Below, piece by piece: positions 41,712 through 51,458 of a DNA stretch of 64,000 bases. The position numbers and the translations under genes are program-made. Source of the stretch: Pseudomonas viridiflava (GTDB taxonomy: Bacteria; Pseudomonadota; Gammaproteobacteria; Pseudomonadales; Pseudomonadaceae); the NCBI RefSeq assembly GCF_003702045.1, contig NZ_RBTP01000042.1:1-64000 (forward strand). Direction: 5' to 3'. Every line of letters begins with the position of its first letter. Position 1 is the stretch's first letter. Under the pieces are notes generated by a model that saw only the letters and a list, made by a program, of their open reading frames with translations, made no database searches and was not told the DNA's origin.

Positions 41712-41924
41712 TTAGGCTTCGGCTTGAACTTCGTCAGCCTGCATGCCTTTCTGACCTTGCACTGCGACGAAGGTGACTTTCTGGCCTTCTTTCAGGCTTT
41801 TGAAGCCGTTACCCTGAATCGCGCGGAAGTGTACGAACAGATCCGGACCGCTTTCTGGAGTGATAAAACCAAAACCCTTTTCGTCGTTGAACCACTTGAC
41901 GGTACCGCTCTGACGTGTGGACAT
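41712..41924 (-). CDS. Cold-shock domain protein (CspA family)
   Basis: 70-residue single-domain RNA/DNA chaperone. Both nucleic-acid motifs are present: RNP1 KGFGFI and RNP2 DLFVHF. Start [17 protein letters not shown] with AGGAAAT upstream; the frame is open further upstream but that part is non-conserved. The acidic tail (QADEVQAEA) is usual. In the family mRNA leaders and cold-induced translation are common, but I see no definite cold-box. Confidence 0.95.
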   Translation of the reverse strand: MSTRQSGTVKWFNDEKGFGFITPESGPDLFVHFRAIQGNGFKSLKEGQKVTFVAVQGQKGMQADEVQAEA

Positions 41925-42320
41925 TTGCTTATTTCCTTGACGCTTGAATTGATGACAGTCCCTTTCACATGAAAGAGTACTGGGGCTGGTTGCAGGAAGT
42001 AAGAAACGTAGAGCGGGATGTAGCAAACCTAGAGCTACTGCCCAGGTCCCGATTCAGCGACCTATGCAAACACAGTTCAGAAACTCTACGCCAAGTCTCG
42101 TGACAAAAACAAGCCCCCGCTTAGTACCCTGTTTGCAGGGGGTTGAGGCTCACAGGGCAGTGTTTCCCTGAATCAGTGCAGTGAATGTTCTGCTGCGTTT
42201 TTTTTGCACTTCGTCGGTGCGTTTTCGAGCCATTCAAACAGCTGTTCGCACCCCCCTAAAGAGGGTGCGCAAACAGTACTCGATGCACTTCTGTAGTTGC
42301 TGTTTTTTTGACGCTGATAT
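41925..42320. other. 396-bp gap between the cold-shock gene and gcvT
   Basis: The cold-shock promoter and leader must lie in the left part. On the gcvT side a 7-bp stem CGCACCC / GGGTGCG (42247-42269, 9-nt loop) lies 52 nt after the gcvT stop and may close the operon; no T-tract follows. A run of eight T's at about 42196-42203 is unexplained. Confidence 0.5.
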
Positions 42321-43445
42321 TCAACCGCGGAAGTAACGCTGCGCAACGAAAGGCATTTTTGCCACGCGCATCGGGACTTTCTTGCCTCGCACCATTGCCC
42401 AGACCGGGGTATCGAGCGCTGTGTACCGAGTGTCCAGGTAACCCATTGCCAATGGGCCGCCCAGGCTGGGTCCGAAACCACCGCTGCACACGCTGCCGAT
42501 TACATGGTCTTGTGCATCGACAATCTGGGTTCCTTCGCGCACCGGTGTGCGTTCCTGGGGCAAGAGGCCGACGCGTTTGTTGTCCACCCCTGACTGCTGC
42601 TGAGCAAAAATCTGCTCGGCGCCCGGGAAACCCCCAGCACGTGCGCCGTCGGCACGTCGGACCTTGGAGATGGCCCACAGCAGGCTGGCCTGAATGGGCG
42701 ATGTGTCGGTGTTCATGTCATGGCCATACAGGCACAGGCCGGCTTCGAGACGCAGCGAATCTCGGGCGCCCAGGCCGATGGGGGACACTTCCGGTTCTTC
42801 AAGAAGACGCCGGGCAAGTGCCTCTGCTTTATCTGAAGGGACGGAGATTTCATAACCGTCTTCGCCGGTGTAACCCGAGCGGCTGACATAGCACGGCACA
42901 CCCATCAACGTGACGCTTTTGAATTGCATGAACGTCATGTTCGCGACTTCAGGTGCCAGACGCGCCAGTACGGTCACAGCGGCAGGGCCTTGCAAAGCAA
43001 GCAGGGCACGCTCTTCGAACAGCGGCTCGATCTTGCAGTGACCCGCCAGTTGCTTGCACAGGTGCGCCAGGTCCTGATCCTTGCAGGCGGCGTTGACCAC
43101 CAGCATCAGTTGATCATTGCCCAGGTTGGCAACCATCAGGTCGTCGAGAATACCGCCGGTTTCGTTGGTGAACATGGCGTAGCGCTGCATGCCGACCGGC
43201 AGGTCGATGATGTCCACCGGGACCAGGGTTTCCAGTGCCTTGGCGGCATCGGTGCCGGTCAGGCGAATCTGGCCCATGTGCGAGACGTCGAACAGACCCG
43301 CTTGGGCGCGGGTGTGCAGGTGTTCTTTCATGACGCCTGCGGGGTATTGCACAGGCATGTCATAACCGGCGAACGGTACCATCTTGGCACCCAGTTCACG
43401 GTGCAGGGCGTGCAGCGGTGTGGTCAGCAGGGATTCTGTGGACAT
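42321..43445 (-). CDS. gcvT: GcvT, glycine cleavage T protein (aminomethyltransferase)
   Basis: Transfers the methylene group from lipoyl-GcvH to tetrahydrofolate, releasing ammonia. 374 residues. Folate-binding core with FDVSHMGQIRLTG, YTGEDGYEIS and LRLEAGLCLYGHD. I start at ATG 43445 (MSTESLLTTPLHALH) with AAGGAA 6 nt upstream. Third gene of gcvH-gcvP-gcvT; a 74-nt gap with a strong hairpin separates it from gcvP. Confidence 0.95.
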   Translation of the reverse strand: MSTESLLTTPLHALHRELGAKMVPFAGYDMPVQYPAGVMKEHLHTRAQAGLFDVSHMGQIRLTGTDAAKALETLVPVDIIDLPVGMQRYAMFTNETGGILDDLMVANLGNDQLMLVVNAACKDQDLAHLCKQLAGHCKIEPLFEERALLALQGPAAVTVLARLAPEVANMTFMQFKSVTLMGVPCYVSRSGYTGEDGYEISVPSDKAEALARRLLEEPEVSPIGLGARDSLRLEAGLCLYGHDMNTDTSPIQASLLWAISKVRRADGARAGGFPGAEQIFAQQQSGVDNKRVGLLPQERTPVREGTQIVDAQDHVIGSVCSGGFGPSLGGPLAMGYLDTRYTALDTPVWAMVRGKKVPMRVAKMPFVAQRYFRG

Positions 43446-43480
43446 GTTCAATTCCTTGTAAGTCGGGCCGTGCATGACAG

Positions 43481-43504
43481 CGCTGCCCGTCAATACGGGC
43501 AGCG
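43481..43504 (-). terminator. Hairpin between gcvP and gcvT
   Basis: Perfect 9-bp stem CGCTGCCCG / CGGGCAGCG with a 6-nt loop, extendable by GACA / TGTC across a one-base bulge. Starts 15 nt after the gcvP stop. No T-tract; may tune gcvT level. Confidence 0.6.
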
Positions 43505-43519
43505 TGTCGGCATCCGTGA

Positions 43520-46384
43520 TCAGGCTTCCTGATAACTCTCGATGGACGGGCAGGCGCAGACCAGATTACGGTCGCCGAACACGTTGTCGACGCGGCCGAC
43601 CGGCGGCCAGTACTTGTTCTCGATCAGTGAGGCAACCGGGTATACGGCCTGTTCGCGGCTGTACGGATGAGTCCACTGACCGACGATTTCGGCGGCGGTG
43701 TGCGGCGCGTTTTTCAGCGGGTTGTCGTCCTTGTCCAGGGTGCCGTTTTCCACTGCACGAATTTCTTCGCGGATCTTGATCATGGCGTCGCAGAAGCGGT
43801 CCAGCTCTTCGCGGGATTCGCTTTCGGTCGGTTCGATCATCAGCGTGCCTGCCACCGGGAACGACATGGTCGGTGCGTGGAAACCGAAATCGATCAGGCG
43901 CTTGGCGACGTCATCGACGCTGATGCCGCTGCTGTCTTTGATTGGGCGCAGGTCCAGAATGCATTCGTGCGCCACCAGGCCGTTGCTGCCGGTGTACAGA
44001 ACCGGGTAGTGATCTTCCAGACGGCGGGAGATGTAGTTGGCATTGAGGATCGCCAGTTGCGAGGCGCGCTTCAGGCCTTCACCGCCCATCATGCGAATGT
44101 ACATCCAGGTAATCGGCAGGATGCTGGCGCTGCCGAACGGTGCTGCGCAAACCGCACCTTCCTTGCGCTCCATGCGGGCGTGGCCCGGCATGAACGGGGC
44201 GAGGTGGGATTTCACACCAATCGGGCCGACGCCCGGGCCGCCACCGCCATGAGGAATGCAGAAGGTCTTGTGCAGGTTCAGGTGGGACACGTCGCCACCG
44301 AACTTGCCCGGCGCGCAGAGGCCGACCATCGCGTTCATGTTGGCACCGTCGATATAGACCTGGCCGCCGTTGTCATGAACGATGCTGCAGATTTCGCGGA
44401 TGCCTTCTTCGAACACCCCGTGGGTCGACGGGTAGGTGATCATCAAAGCGGCCAGTTGGTCGCGATGCTGAAGTGCTTTGGCGCGCAGGTCTTCGATGTC
44501 CACGTTGCCGCGTGCGTCGCAGGCCGTCACGACGACGCGCATGCCCGCCATGTTGGCGGTAGCCGGGTTGGTGCCGTGGGCAGAAGAAGGAATAAGGCAG
44601 ATATCACGATGCTCGTCGCCACGGCTCTGGTGATAGGCGCGGATGGCCAGCAGGCCTGCGTACTCGCCTTGAGAACCTGCGTTGGGCTGCAGCGAAATGG
44701 CGTCATAGCCGGTGGCCGCGCAGAGCATGGTTTCCAGTTCATCGGTCAACTGCTGATAGCCCGCACTCTGCTCGGCAGGTGCGAACGGATGCAGGTTGCC
44801 GAATTCGGCCCAAGTGACCGGGATCATTTCGCTGGCGGCGTTGAGTTTCATGGTGCACGAGCCCAGCGGGATCATGGTGCGGTCCAGCGCCAGGTCCTTG
44901 TCGGCCAGTTTGCGCAGGTAGCGCATCAGCTCGGTTTCGGAGTGGTAGCGGTTGAATACCGGGTGGCTGAGGATCGCCGACTGACGCGTCAGTGCGGCAG
45001 GCAGACGCGATTGAACGCTGCCTGAGAGGGCTGCGAAGTCCGGCAGGCTCTGGCCGTCAGCAACGAAGATGGCCCACAGGGTTTCAATGGCGGACGGTGA
45101 GGTCGTTTCGTCGAAAGACACGCCGAGGTGTTCGTCGTCGATCTCGCGCAGGTTGATGTACTGCGCGCGGGCGGCGGCATGCAGCGCGGCGGTTTTGCCG
45201 GCCGTGTGCAGGGTCAGGCTGTCGAAGAAGGAGTGCTGCTGGACCGTATAACCCAACTGACCCAGGCCTTCGGCGAATATGGCGGTCAGGTGGTGAACGC
45301 GGTTGGCGATCTGTGTCAGCCCCTTTGGTCCGTGATACACGGCATACATGCTGGCGATGTTGGCCAGCAGCACCTGCGCGGTGCAGATGTTGCTGGTGGC
45401 TTTCTCGCGGCGGATATGTTGCTCGCGGGTCTGCATGGCCAGCCGCAGGGCCTGTTTGCCATGACGGTCCACCGACACACCGACCAGACGGCCCGGCATG
45501 TCGCGTTTGAAGGCGTCACGAGTCGAGAAGTACGCCGCATGCGGCCCGCCGAAGCCCAGCGGTACACCGAAGCGCTGCGCGGTGCCGATGGCAACGTCCG
45601 CACCGAACTCGCCTGGCGGCGTCAGCAGGGTCAGGGCCAGCAGGTCGGCTGCCACTGCAACCAGCGCATTGGCAGCATGGAAGCGCTCGACCAGATCGCG
45701 GTAATCGAACACGTCGCCATTGCTGGCCGGGTACTGCAGCAGCGCACCGAAGTAATCGCTGACATCGCCCAGCTCGGCCTCATCGGCCACCACAACGGTG
45801 ATGCCCAACGGCTCGGCACGAGTGCGCAGCACGTCCAGGGTTTGCGGATGGCAGTGGCTTGAGGCGAAGAACTGCTGGCTGTTTTTGTTCTTGCTCAAGC
45901 GTTTACAGAAGGTCATGGCTTCGGCGGCCGCAGTGGCTTCGTCCAGCAGCGAGGCGTTGGCGATCGGCAGGCCGGTCAGGTCGCTGATCAGCGTCTGGAA
46001 GTTGAGCAGCGACTCCAGACGGCCTTGAGATATTTCCGGCTGATACGGGGTGTAGGCGGTGTACCAGGCCGGGTTTTCCAGCAGGTTGCGCAGGATGGGC
46101 GCGGGCGTGTGGGTGTTGTAGTAACCCTGGCCGATGTAAGTCTTGAATAGCTGGTTTTTGCTGGCGATGGCCTTGATGGACGCTAGCGCGTCGGCTTCGC
46201 TTTGCCCGGCAGGCAGATTCAGCACACTGGTGCCCTTGATGCTTTCCGGGATGACGCTTTCGCTCAGCGCTTCGATGGAATCGAAACCCAGGGTTTGCAA
46301 CATGGCCTGCTCGTCAGCGGCGCGCGGGCCAATGTGGCGGGCGATAAATTCGTTGGCGGTGCTCAGTTCAATGCGGTCGGTCAT
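43520..46384 (-). CDS. gcvP: GcvP, glycine dehydrogenase (decarboxylating)
   Basis: P protein of the glycine cleavage system: a PLP enzyme that decarboxylates glycine and loads the aminomethyl group onto the GcvH lipoyl arm. 954 residues, full-length fused two-lobe form. The PLP lysine is in [18 protein letters not shown] in the C-terminal lobe, followed by a typical Gly-rich loop. Starts 10 nt after gcvH. No glyA or sdaA gene lies between gcvP and gcvT, unlike the P. aeruginosa operon. Confidence 0.97.
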   Translation of the reverse strand: MTDRIELSTANEFIARHIGPRAADEQAMLQTLGFDSIEALSESVIPESIKGTSVLNLPAGQSEADALASIKAIASKNQLFKTYIGQGYYNTHTPAPILRNLLENPAWYTAYTPYQPEISQGRLESLLNFQTLISDLTGLPIANASLLDEATAAAEAMTFCKRLSKNKNSQQFFASSHCHPQTLDVLRTRAEPLGITVVVADEAELGDVSDYFGALLQYPASNGDVFDYRDLVERFHAANALVAVAADLLALTLLTPPGEFGADVAIGTAQRFGVPLGFGGPHAAYFSTRDAFKRDMPGRLVGVSVDRHGKQALRLAMQTREQHIRREKATSNICTAQVLLANIASMYAVYHGPKGLTQIANRVHHLTAIFAEGLGQLGYTVQQHSFFDSLTLHTAGKTAALHAAARAQYINLREIDDEHLGVSFDETTSPSAIETLWAIFVADGQSLPDFAALSGSVQSRLPAALTRQSAILSHPVFNRYHSETELMRYLRKLADKDLALDRTMIPLGSCTMKLNAASEMIPVTWAEFGNLHPFAPAEQSAGYQQLTDELETMLCAATGYDAISLQPNAGSQGEYAGLLAIRAYHQSRGDEHRDICLIPSSAHGTNPATANMAGMRVVVTACDARGNVDIEDLRAKALQHRDQLAALMITYPSTHGVFEEGIREICSIVHDNGGQVYIDGANMNAMVGLCAPGKFGGDVSHLNLHKTFCIPHGGGGPGVGPIGVKSHLAPFMPGHARMERKEGAVCAAPFGSASILPITWMYIRMMGGEGLKRASQLAILNANYISRRLEDHYPVLYTGSNGLVAHECILDLRPIKDSSGISVDDVAKRLIDFGFHAPTMSFPVAGTLMIEPTESESREELDRFCDAMIKIREEIRAVENGTLDKDDNPLKNAPHTAAEIVGQWTHPYSREQAVYPVASLIENKYWPPVGRVDNVFGDRNLVCACPSIESYQEA

Positions 46385-46394
46385 GGCTCGCTCC

Positions 46395-46778
46395 TCAGGC
46401 TTCGGCGTTGGCTTTGATCAGGCGGTCGTAGGCGTCCTGATTCAGCAGGCCGTGGATGGCGTTGGCATCTTGCGGAATGAAGCGAAAGAACCAGCCGGCG
46501 CCCAGGGCGTCTTCATTGACCAGTTCCGGCGTGGCGTCGAGGGCAGAGTTGACGTCGACCACTTCACCGTCCAGCGGCATATTGATGCTGCTCGCGGCTT
46601 TGACGGACTCCACCACCGACACTTCGGCGTGCTGAGTGTAGACCTGCAATTCAGGGAGCTGAACGAACACCACGTCGCCCAGCGATTCCTGCGCATAGGG
46701 GGTGATGCCAACCGTGACACTGCCATCGGCCTCGGCGCGCAGCCATTCGTGATCGACAGTGAAGCGCAACTCGCTCAT
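46395..46778 (-). CDS. gcvH: GcvH, lipoyl carrier protein of glycine cleavage
   Basis: Small carrier of 127 residues whose lipoylated lysine shuttles intermediates between P, T and L proteins. The lipoylation motif [14 protein letters not shown] places the lysine at residue 60. GAGGAG precedes the ATG. First gene of the operon, downstream of a sigma-54-type promoter. Confidence 0.97.
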   Translation of the reverse strand: MSELRFTVDHEWLRAEADGSVTVGITPYAQESLGDVVFVQLPELQVYTQHAEVSVVESVKAASSINMPLDGEVVDVNSALDATPELVNEDALGAGWFFRFIPQDANAIHGLLNQDAYDRLIKANAEA

Positions 46779-46833
46779 AAAAACTCCTCGGGACTGAATC
46801 TCGCGCTGGGCGCGAATTTATCCCTGGAACTAA

Positions 46834-46848
46834 GCAATTTTGCGGCCA
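46834..46848 (-). promoter_or_regulatory. Sigma-54 promoter of gcvHPT
   Basis: On the minus strand TGGCCGC-AAAA-TTGC fits TGGCACG-N4-TTGCW; the GG and GC pairs are exactly 10 nt apart. Start site near 46822, leader about 44 nt to gcvH. Confidence 0.78.
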
Positions 46849-46912
46849 TTTTTAATAAATCTAATAAAATCAATTGGTTATGTTTTTTGGCGGCACAACG
46901 AGTAGCTTGCCC

Positions 46913-46930
46913 TGTAGCGAAATCGCTACA
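46913..46930. promoter_or_regulatory. GcsR-like site 1 (proximal) upstream of gcvH
   Basis: TGTAGCG-AAAT-CGCTACA, inside a 28-bp palindrome (46908-46935, TGCCCTGTAGCGA arms). Centre about 100 bp upstream of the proposed start. Matches the half-site pattern TGTAACG-N4-CGTTCCG described for GcsR in P. aeruginosa (consensus from memory). Confidence 0.6.
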
Positions 46931-46992
46931 GGGCAGGTCGTTGAGAAAACGGTGCCCGATCAAAGCCTTGATTACACAGCGTCACGACCGAT

Positions 46993-47029
46993 TGGAATGA
47001 ATTCATTCCGTTGTAACGATATCGCTACG
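46993..47029. promoter_or_regulatory. GcsR-like sites 2 and 3 (tandem) upstream of gcvH
   Basis: Two 18-bp units one base apart: TGGAATG-AATT-CATTCCG (46993-47010, containing a perfect 16-bp palindrome) and TGTAACG-ATAT-CGCTACG (47012-47029). Both fit TGTAACG-N4-CGTTCCG. They lie about 180-200 bp upstream of the start, enhancer distance. Confidence 0.62.
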
Positions 47030-47066
47030 ATTTGCCTGGAGCGGTTGACGGCTACGGGTCACCCGC

Positions 47067-49181
47067 TTAGGCCACATGGCTGTGTGCTGCGCGCAAAAAC
47101 GCTTCCAGTTCGGCGAGCCGCAGTGGCTTGCTGACCAGATAACCTTGCACCTGATCACAGTGGTTATCGGTCAGAAAGGCCCGTTGTTCGGGCGTTTCTA
47201 CGCCTTCGGCAATCACCTTGAGGTCAAGGCTGTGAGCCAGTTCGATGATCGCTCGTGCGATGGCGGCATCTTGTGGATTACTGGTCACTTCACGAATGAA
47301 CGCGATGTCGATCTTCAGCTTGTCGATAGGGAATCTGCGCAAATAAGCCAGACTGGAATAGCCGGTGCCGAAGTCATCGATGGAGATACTGACGCCCATA
47401 CTCTTGAGCGTTTGCAGGGTTTCGATGGTGTGCGAAGTGTTTTCCATCAGTGAGCTTTCCGTGAGTTCGACCTCAAGCCACTTCGGGTCCACCTGATGCT
47501 GTTCGAGCGCGTTGCGAATGTCGGCGAGCAGGGTGGTTCCGGCGATCTGCTGACCGGAAACGTTCACGGCGACCTGGAGCGGGCCCAGCCCCGAACGTGC
47601 CCACTCGGCGATCCGGGCGCAGACACTGTCGATCACCCAGCTGCCGACTTCGCTGATCAGCCCAAGGCTTTCCAGCACCGGGACAAACACGGCGGGAGAT
47701 ACGGGCGGCAGGTCAGGGCGCGGCCATCGCAGTAAGGCTTCAAGGCCGCAGACGCTACCGTCGTCCAGCCTGACTTTGGGTTGGTAGGCGATTTCGAACG
47801 TGCGCTGTCGCACGGCCTCACGCAGGGCGTTTTCAAGATCCAGGCGCTCCGTAACCTCAGCGTTCATCTGGGCGGTGTAGAACCGGTAACCGTCCACGCC
47901 TTTCTTCTTGGCGTTGTTCATGGCCGTGTAGGCGTGGCGTACCAGTTCGCGGGCGTCCTCGCCGTCCTCGGGGAACAGTGCGACGCCGATGCTGGCCGTC
48001 AGCACCACACGCTGGTCTTCGATCTGAAAGGGCGTGCGCAAGGTGGTGCGGATGCGTTCCAGTATCTGGTGGGTATCGGCCTGACCCTCGCGGATCATCA
48101 GAATCAGCGCGAATTCGTCGCCGTCCACCCGACCGAGCGTGTCACTGGCATTCAGGCACCTCGCCAGGCGCTTGCTGACCTCAAGCAACGTCCGGTCGCC
48201 GAGAACGTGCCCCCAGGTTTCGTTGATGTTCTTGAAACCATCCAGATTGACGGTCATCACCGCCAGCTTCCAGCGGCTGACCGCAGCCTGGGTCAGGCCC
48301 ATTTGCAGGCTGGTGTAAAACAGGTCGCGGTTGGGCAGGCCGGTCAGGTTGTCATAGTGAGCCATCTTCAACAGGCGCCGGTCCGATTCCTTGCGACGGG
48401 TGATGTCGTGCACGATGCCGACAATGATCCAGTCGTCGCCCGCCTGATAGGCCTGGCGATGAATTTCCACGGATACGTCATGGCCGCTCTTGTCCCGGAT
48501 CATGGTTTCCAGCGGTTCGCTCGGGCCCCTACCAGCAATGATCTGGTCGTAGACCTCTTCCAACTGTTCCGTGGAACTCTCGCCCAGATCCGCAGGCGTC
48601 TTTTTATGCAACTCTTCAGCGGTATACCCCAGCAACTGACAGGCTCGCCGGTTGAATTCGATCAGGCTCATGGTGTTGCGATTGATTAGGAAAATCGCAT
48701 CGTCCGAGGCATCCATGACCGAGCGGAAGCGTTCCAGGTCGATGGTGCGCAGTTGCAACTGTTCCTCAAGCGCCAGGTTATGGCTTTTCAGGTAGTCGCC
48801 AAAGGTCTTGAGCCTCAGCAGATTGCGCACACGCAGCCAGAGCTCGGAGCTGTCCACCGGCTTGTTGAGGTATTCCTCGGCGCCAGCTTCCAGCCCTGAC
48901 AGGCGAGCACTTTGCTCATCGAGGGCCGAGAGCATGATGATGGGGATATTGGCGGTTTCTCTGGAGGACTTGAGGCGGTTGGCAACCTCGAAGCCGTCCA
49001 TGCCCGGCATCATGATGTCCAGCAGGATCAAGTCGGGTGGCTGTTGCTGGATCATGGCCAGCGCCTTTTCGCCTGACTCGGCGGTCTGCGTCAGATAGTT
49101 CTGGTTGCGCAGCAGCACTTCCAGCAGGTCGCGGACGTGAACATCATCGTCCACGATCAAAATGGTTGCGTTCTGAGTCAT
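47067..49181 (-). CDS. Response regulator with PAS, degenerate GGDEF and intact EAL domains
   Basis: 704 residues. Receiver domain residues 1-120 (D12, phospho-acceptor D55, K107), coiled linker, PAS domain (about 150-265), GGDEF-like domain with DGDEF (353-357) instead of GGDEF and no RxxD inhibitory site (NASD at 344-347), EAL domain from about 455 with EAL 481-483 and the motifs NVSGQQI, ELTESSLME, DDFGTGYSSL, AEGVET and QVQGY. It therefore probably degrades c-di-GMP, with a weak or allosteric GGDEF (inference). Overlaps the next small response regulator by 4 bases. Confidence 0.93.
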   Translation of the reverse strand: MTQNATILIVDDDVHVRDLLEVLLRNQNYLTQTAESGEKALAMIQQQPPDLILLDIMMPGMDGFEVANRLKSSRETANIPIIMLSALDEQSARLSGLEAGAEEYLNKPVDSSELWLRVRNLLRLKTFGDYLKSHNLALEEQLQLRTIDLERFRSVMDASDDAIFLINRNTMSLIEFNRRACQLLGYTAEELHKKTPADLGESSTEQLEEVYDQIIAGRGPSEPLETMIRDKSGHDVSVEIHRQAYQAGDDWIIVGIVHDITRRKESDRRLLKMAHYDNLTGLPNRDLFYTSLQMGLTQAAVSRWKLAVMTVNLDGFKNINETWGHVLGDRTLLEVSKRLARCLNASDTLGRVDGDEFALILMIREGQADTHQILERIRTTLRTPFQIEDQRVVLTASIGVALFPEDGEDARELVRHAYTAMNNAKKKGVDGYRFYTAQMNAEVTERLDLENALREAVRQRTFEIAYQPKVRLDDGSVCGLEALLRWPRPDLPPVSPAVFVPVLESLGLISEVGSWVIDSVCARIAEWARSGLGPLQVAVNVSGQQIAGTTLLADIRNALEQHQVDPKWLEVELTESSLMENTSHTIETLQTLKSMGVSISIDDFGTGYSSLAYLRRFPIDKLKIDIAFIREVTSNPQDAAIARAIIELAHSLDLKVIAEGVETPEQRAFLTDNHCDQVQGYLVSKPLRLAELEAFLRAAHSHVA

Positions 49182-49579
49182 GACGAGCGCTCATGTGGTT
49201 GGCCATTAGAGAGGGGGTTTTCCAGCAGGGCGTTTATAACCCGGTACAGCTCCTTGTAGCGCAGCGGCTTGGTGATGTAAGCGTTGCAGCCCGCGAGCCG
49301 GATTTTCTCTTCGTCTTCTTTCATGGCCATTGCGGTCAGGGCGACCACAGGAATAGCCGCTGTGAGGGGGTCTTTTTTCAGCAGTGACGTCGCGTTCAAC
49401 CCATCCATTCCCGGCAACTGTATATCCATGAGGATCAGGTCGGGCTGATGTTCACGCGCCTGTTTCAGGCCGGTTTCTGCATCGGCGGCGCACAACACGC
49501 TGTGGTGGGCGCTGGTCAGCAGCAACTCCGCCAGTCGCATGTTGGCTTCATTGTCCTCAACGATCAGGATTTGGGCCAC
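49178..49579 (-). CDS. Single-domain response regulator (CheY/DivK type)
   Basis: 133 residues: receiver domain only, with acidic pair E8-D9 and phospho-acceptor D52, LTAMAM switch region and conserved Lys in YITKPLRYKEL. Its 5' end overlaps the kinase stop by 16 bases, and its 3' end overlaps the REC-PAS-GGDEF-EAL gene. A phosphorelay or signal-splitting role is likely. Confidence 0.93.
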   Translation of the reverse strand: MAQILIVEDNEANMRLAELLLTSAHHSVLCAADAETGLKQAREHQPDLILMDIQLPGMDGLNATSLLKKDPLTAAIPVVALTAMAMKEDEEKIRLAGCNAYITKPLRYKELYRVINALLENPLSNGQPHERSS

Positions 49580-51279
49580 GGCGCCTCCACAGGTGCGAAG
49601 GGGCGAATGGGCAGCCAGGCCATGAAGCGTGCCCCCAGATCCTTGACACTGGCCACCGCAACGGTGCCGCCGTGCAGTTCTGCCAGCTGTTTGACCATTG
49701 CCAGGCCCAGCCCGGTGCCTTCGAATTTGCGCGCAAGGCTGCTGTCAATCTGGCTGAACGCCTTGAACAGCTTGTTCATGTCGCTCTGGGCGATGCCGAT
49801 GCCCGTGTCGCTGACGCTCAGTTCAAGGAACTGCGGGTAGTCGCTGTCTGGCAAATCGAAGCCATAAACGGGCCAGTCGCCTTCGATGATGCCAGCCTGT
49901 GATCGTGGAACGATGCGTACCGCCAGCGTCACCCACCCGCCTGCGGCGCTGAATTTGACGGCGTTGGCCAGCAGGTTGTAGACGATCTGTTTGGTCTTGC
50001 GCCGATCCAGTTCAAGCAGTCCGAACTCGGCTTCGGACTCCAGCTTCAACTGAATGCGTTGCAGTGCGGCCTGCTCCCGCACGATCAGCAGGCTGTTGCT
50101 CAACAGTTCGTCGAGGTCGACGGGTTCCAGCTCCAGCGCCATCATCCCGGCCTCGACCTTGGACAGGTCGAGAATATCGTTGATCAGCGACAGCAGATGC
50201 TGGCCACTGTTGAAGATATCGCCGATGTACCGGCGCTGGTCATCACTCATCTCGCCGACCATGCCATCCCTGAGCGCCTCGGAAAATCCTATGATGGCGT
50301 TCAGCGGGGTACGCAGTTCATGTGACATGGTCGCCAGAAACTCGGACTTCATGTGACTGGCATGTTCCAGCTCGATGTTCTTCTCTTCCAGCGTGCGCTC
50401 GAAGCGTTTGCGCTCGGTCACATCGCGGGCGGCGGCGAACACACCCTTGAGTTTGCGGTCCCGATCGTGAAAGGTCGCAGCGTTGTAGGACACCACGGTT
50501 TCGGTGCCGTCGTAGGCGCGCACGGTGAGTTCGTAGTCGCTGACCGTATGTTCGCTGAGTACGCGCTTGATGGCCGCTTCAGCGCTGGCCGGGTCGGTAA
50601 AGAAGTTCTTGCACGGCGCGCCGATCAGTTCGTCCCGGGTTCGTCCGGTGAGCGCCATCATCTGTTTGTTGACGTCCGAGATGATGCCCTGCGGATCGGT
50701 CATCATCAGCGCATCGATGTTGGATTCGATCAATGAGCGGGTATAGAAATGCTGATCGCGCAAACGCTGGTCCAGAAGCGCCTGGGTTTCTTCCTCTTGC
50801 TTGCGTGCCGTGTTGTCGGTGCCGATCAGCAGGTAGCCGATGATGGCTTCCGTGCTGTCACGCAGTGCCGTCACTGACACCATTGCCGACAACCGACTGC
50901 CGTCCTTGCGAATGTAGGTCAGTTCGTAGATGTCTTCGAGGCCGCGAGAGGCTTTGAACACCAACGCTTCGAAACCGGGCGTGATCGGCGTATTGAGCTC
51001 GTAGCTCAAGGCGGCGGCGCGGGTGATCAGCTCGTCGGGATCGGAGATGTCGGCGGGGGTGATCTTGTTGACCACATCTTCAGACTGATAGCCGAGCATG
51101 CGTTCGGCACCCACATTGAAAATCTGGATGACGCCATGTTCATCGGTTGCAATGCTGGAGAAGTGCGCGCTGCTGACAATGGCGTCTTGCAGTGCACCGG
51201 TCTTCAACAGGTTTTTCTGTCGGAGGGATTCAACGATTCTTTCGTCACGAGACTCATGCCCTACTGGCGGGGTCTGCAT
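49564..51279 (-). CDS. PAS-PAS sensor histidine kinase
   Basis: 571 residues without predicted membrane helices, so a soluble sensor. Two PAS domains (about residues 33-155 and 180-290), HisKA with the phospho-acceptor H320 (FLATMSHELRTPLNAIIGF), and HATPase with N box LANAVKFS, G1 VSDTGIGI and G2 GTGLGL. No attached receiver domain; instead two separate regulators follow in the same operon. GGGAGC precedes the ATG. Ligand unknown; the first PAS lacks an obvious heme- or flavin-binding motif. Confidence 0.92.
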   Translation of the reverse strand: MQTPPVGHESRDERIVESLRQKNLLKTGALQDAIVSSAHFSSIATDEHGVIQIFNVGAERMLGYQSEDVVNKITPADISDPDELITRAAALSYELNTPITPGFEALVFKASRGLEDIYELTYIRKDGSRLSAMVSVTALRDSTEAIIGYLLIGTDNTARKQEEETQALLDQRLRDQHFYTRSLIESNIDALMMTDPQGIISDVNKQMMALTGRTRDELIGAPCKNFFTDPASAEAAIKRVLSEHTVSDYELTVRAYDGTETVVSYNAATFHDRDRKLKGVFAAARDVTERKRFERTLEEKNIELEHASHMKSEFLATMSHELRTPLNAIIGFSEALRDGMVGEMSDDQRRYIGDIFNSGQHLLSLINDILDLSKVEAGMMALELEPVDLDELLSNSLLIVREQAALQRIQLKLESEAEFGLLELDRRKTKQIVYNLLANAVKFSAAGGWVTLAVRIVPRSQAGIIEGDWPVYGFDLPDSDYPQFLELSVSDTGIGIAQSDMNKLFKAFSQIDSSLARKFEGTGLGLAMVKQLAELHGGTVAVASVKDLGARFMAWLPIRPFAPVEAPWPKS

Positions 51280-51458
51280 TATTGCTCCCGTTACTGCATG
51301 AATATGCCTGAAAGATAGGTTTTGCTGCGGGGCGCAGAGTTTCAGGTGATGATTGACATGAGATGTGTTGACAGTAACAGATCGACCGTCAGTCGATAGC
51401 TATTAAATGGCTAACAGTGCTTTTACATGCAAGCCATGTGCCCGTGGGGAGTGCCTGA

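Noticed and set aside
42196-42203. Run of T's as a terminator on the plus strand
   Set aside because: No plus-strand gene ends there and no stable stem precedes it.
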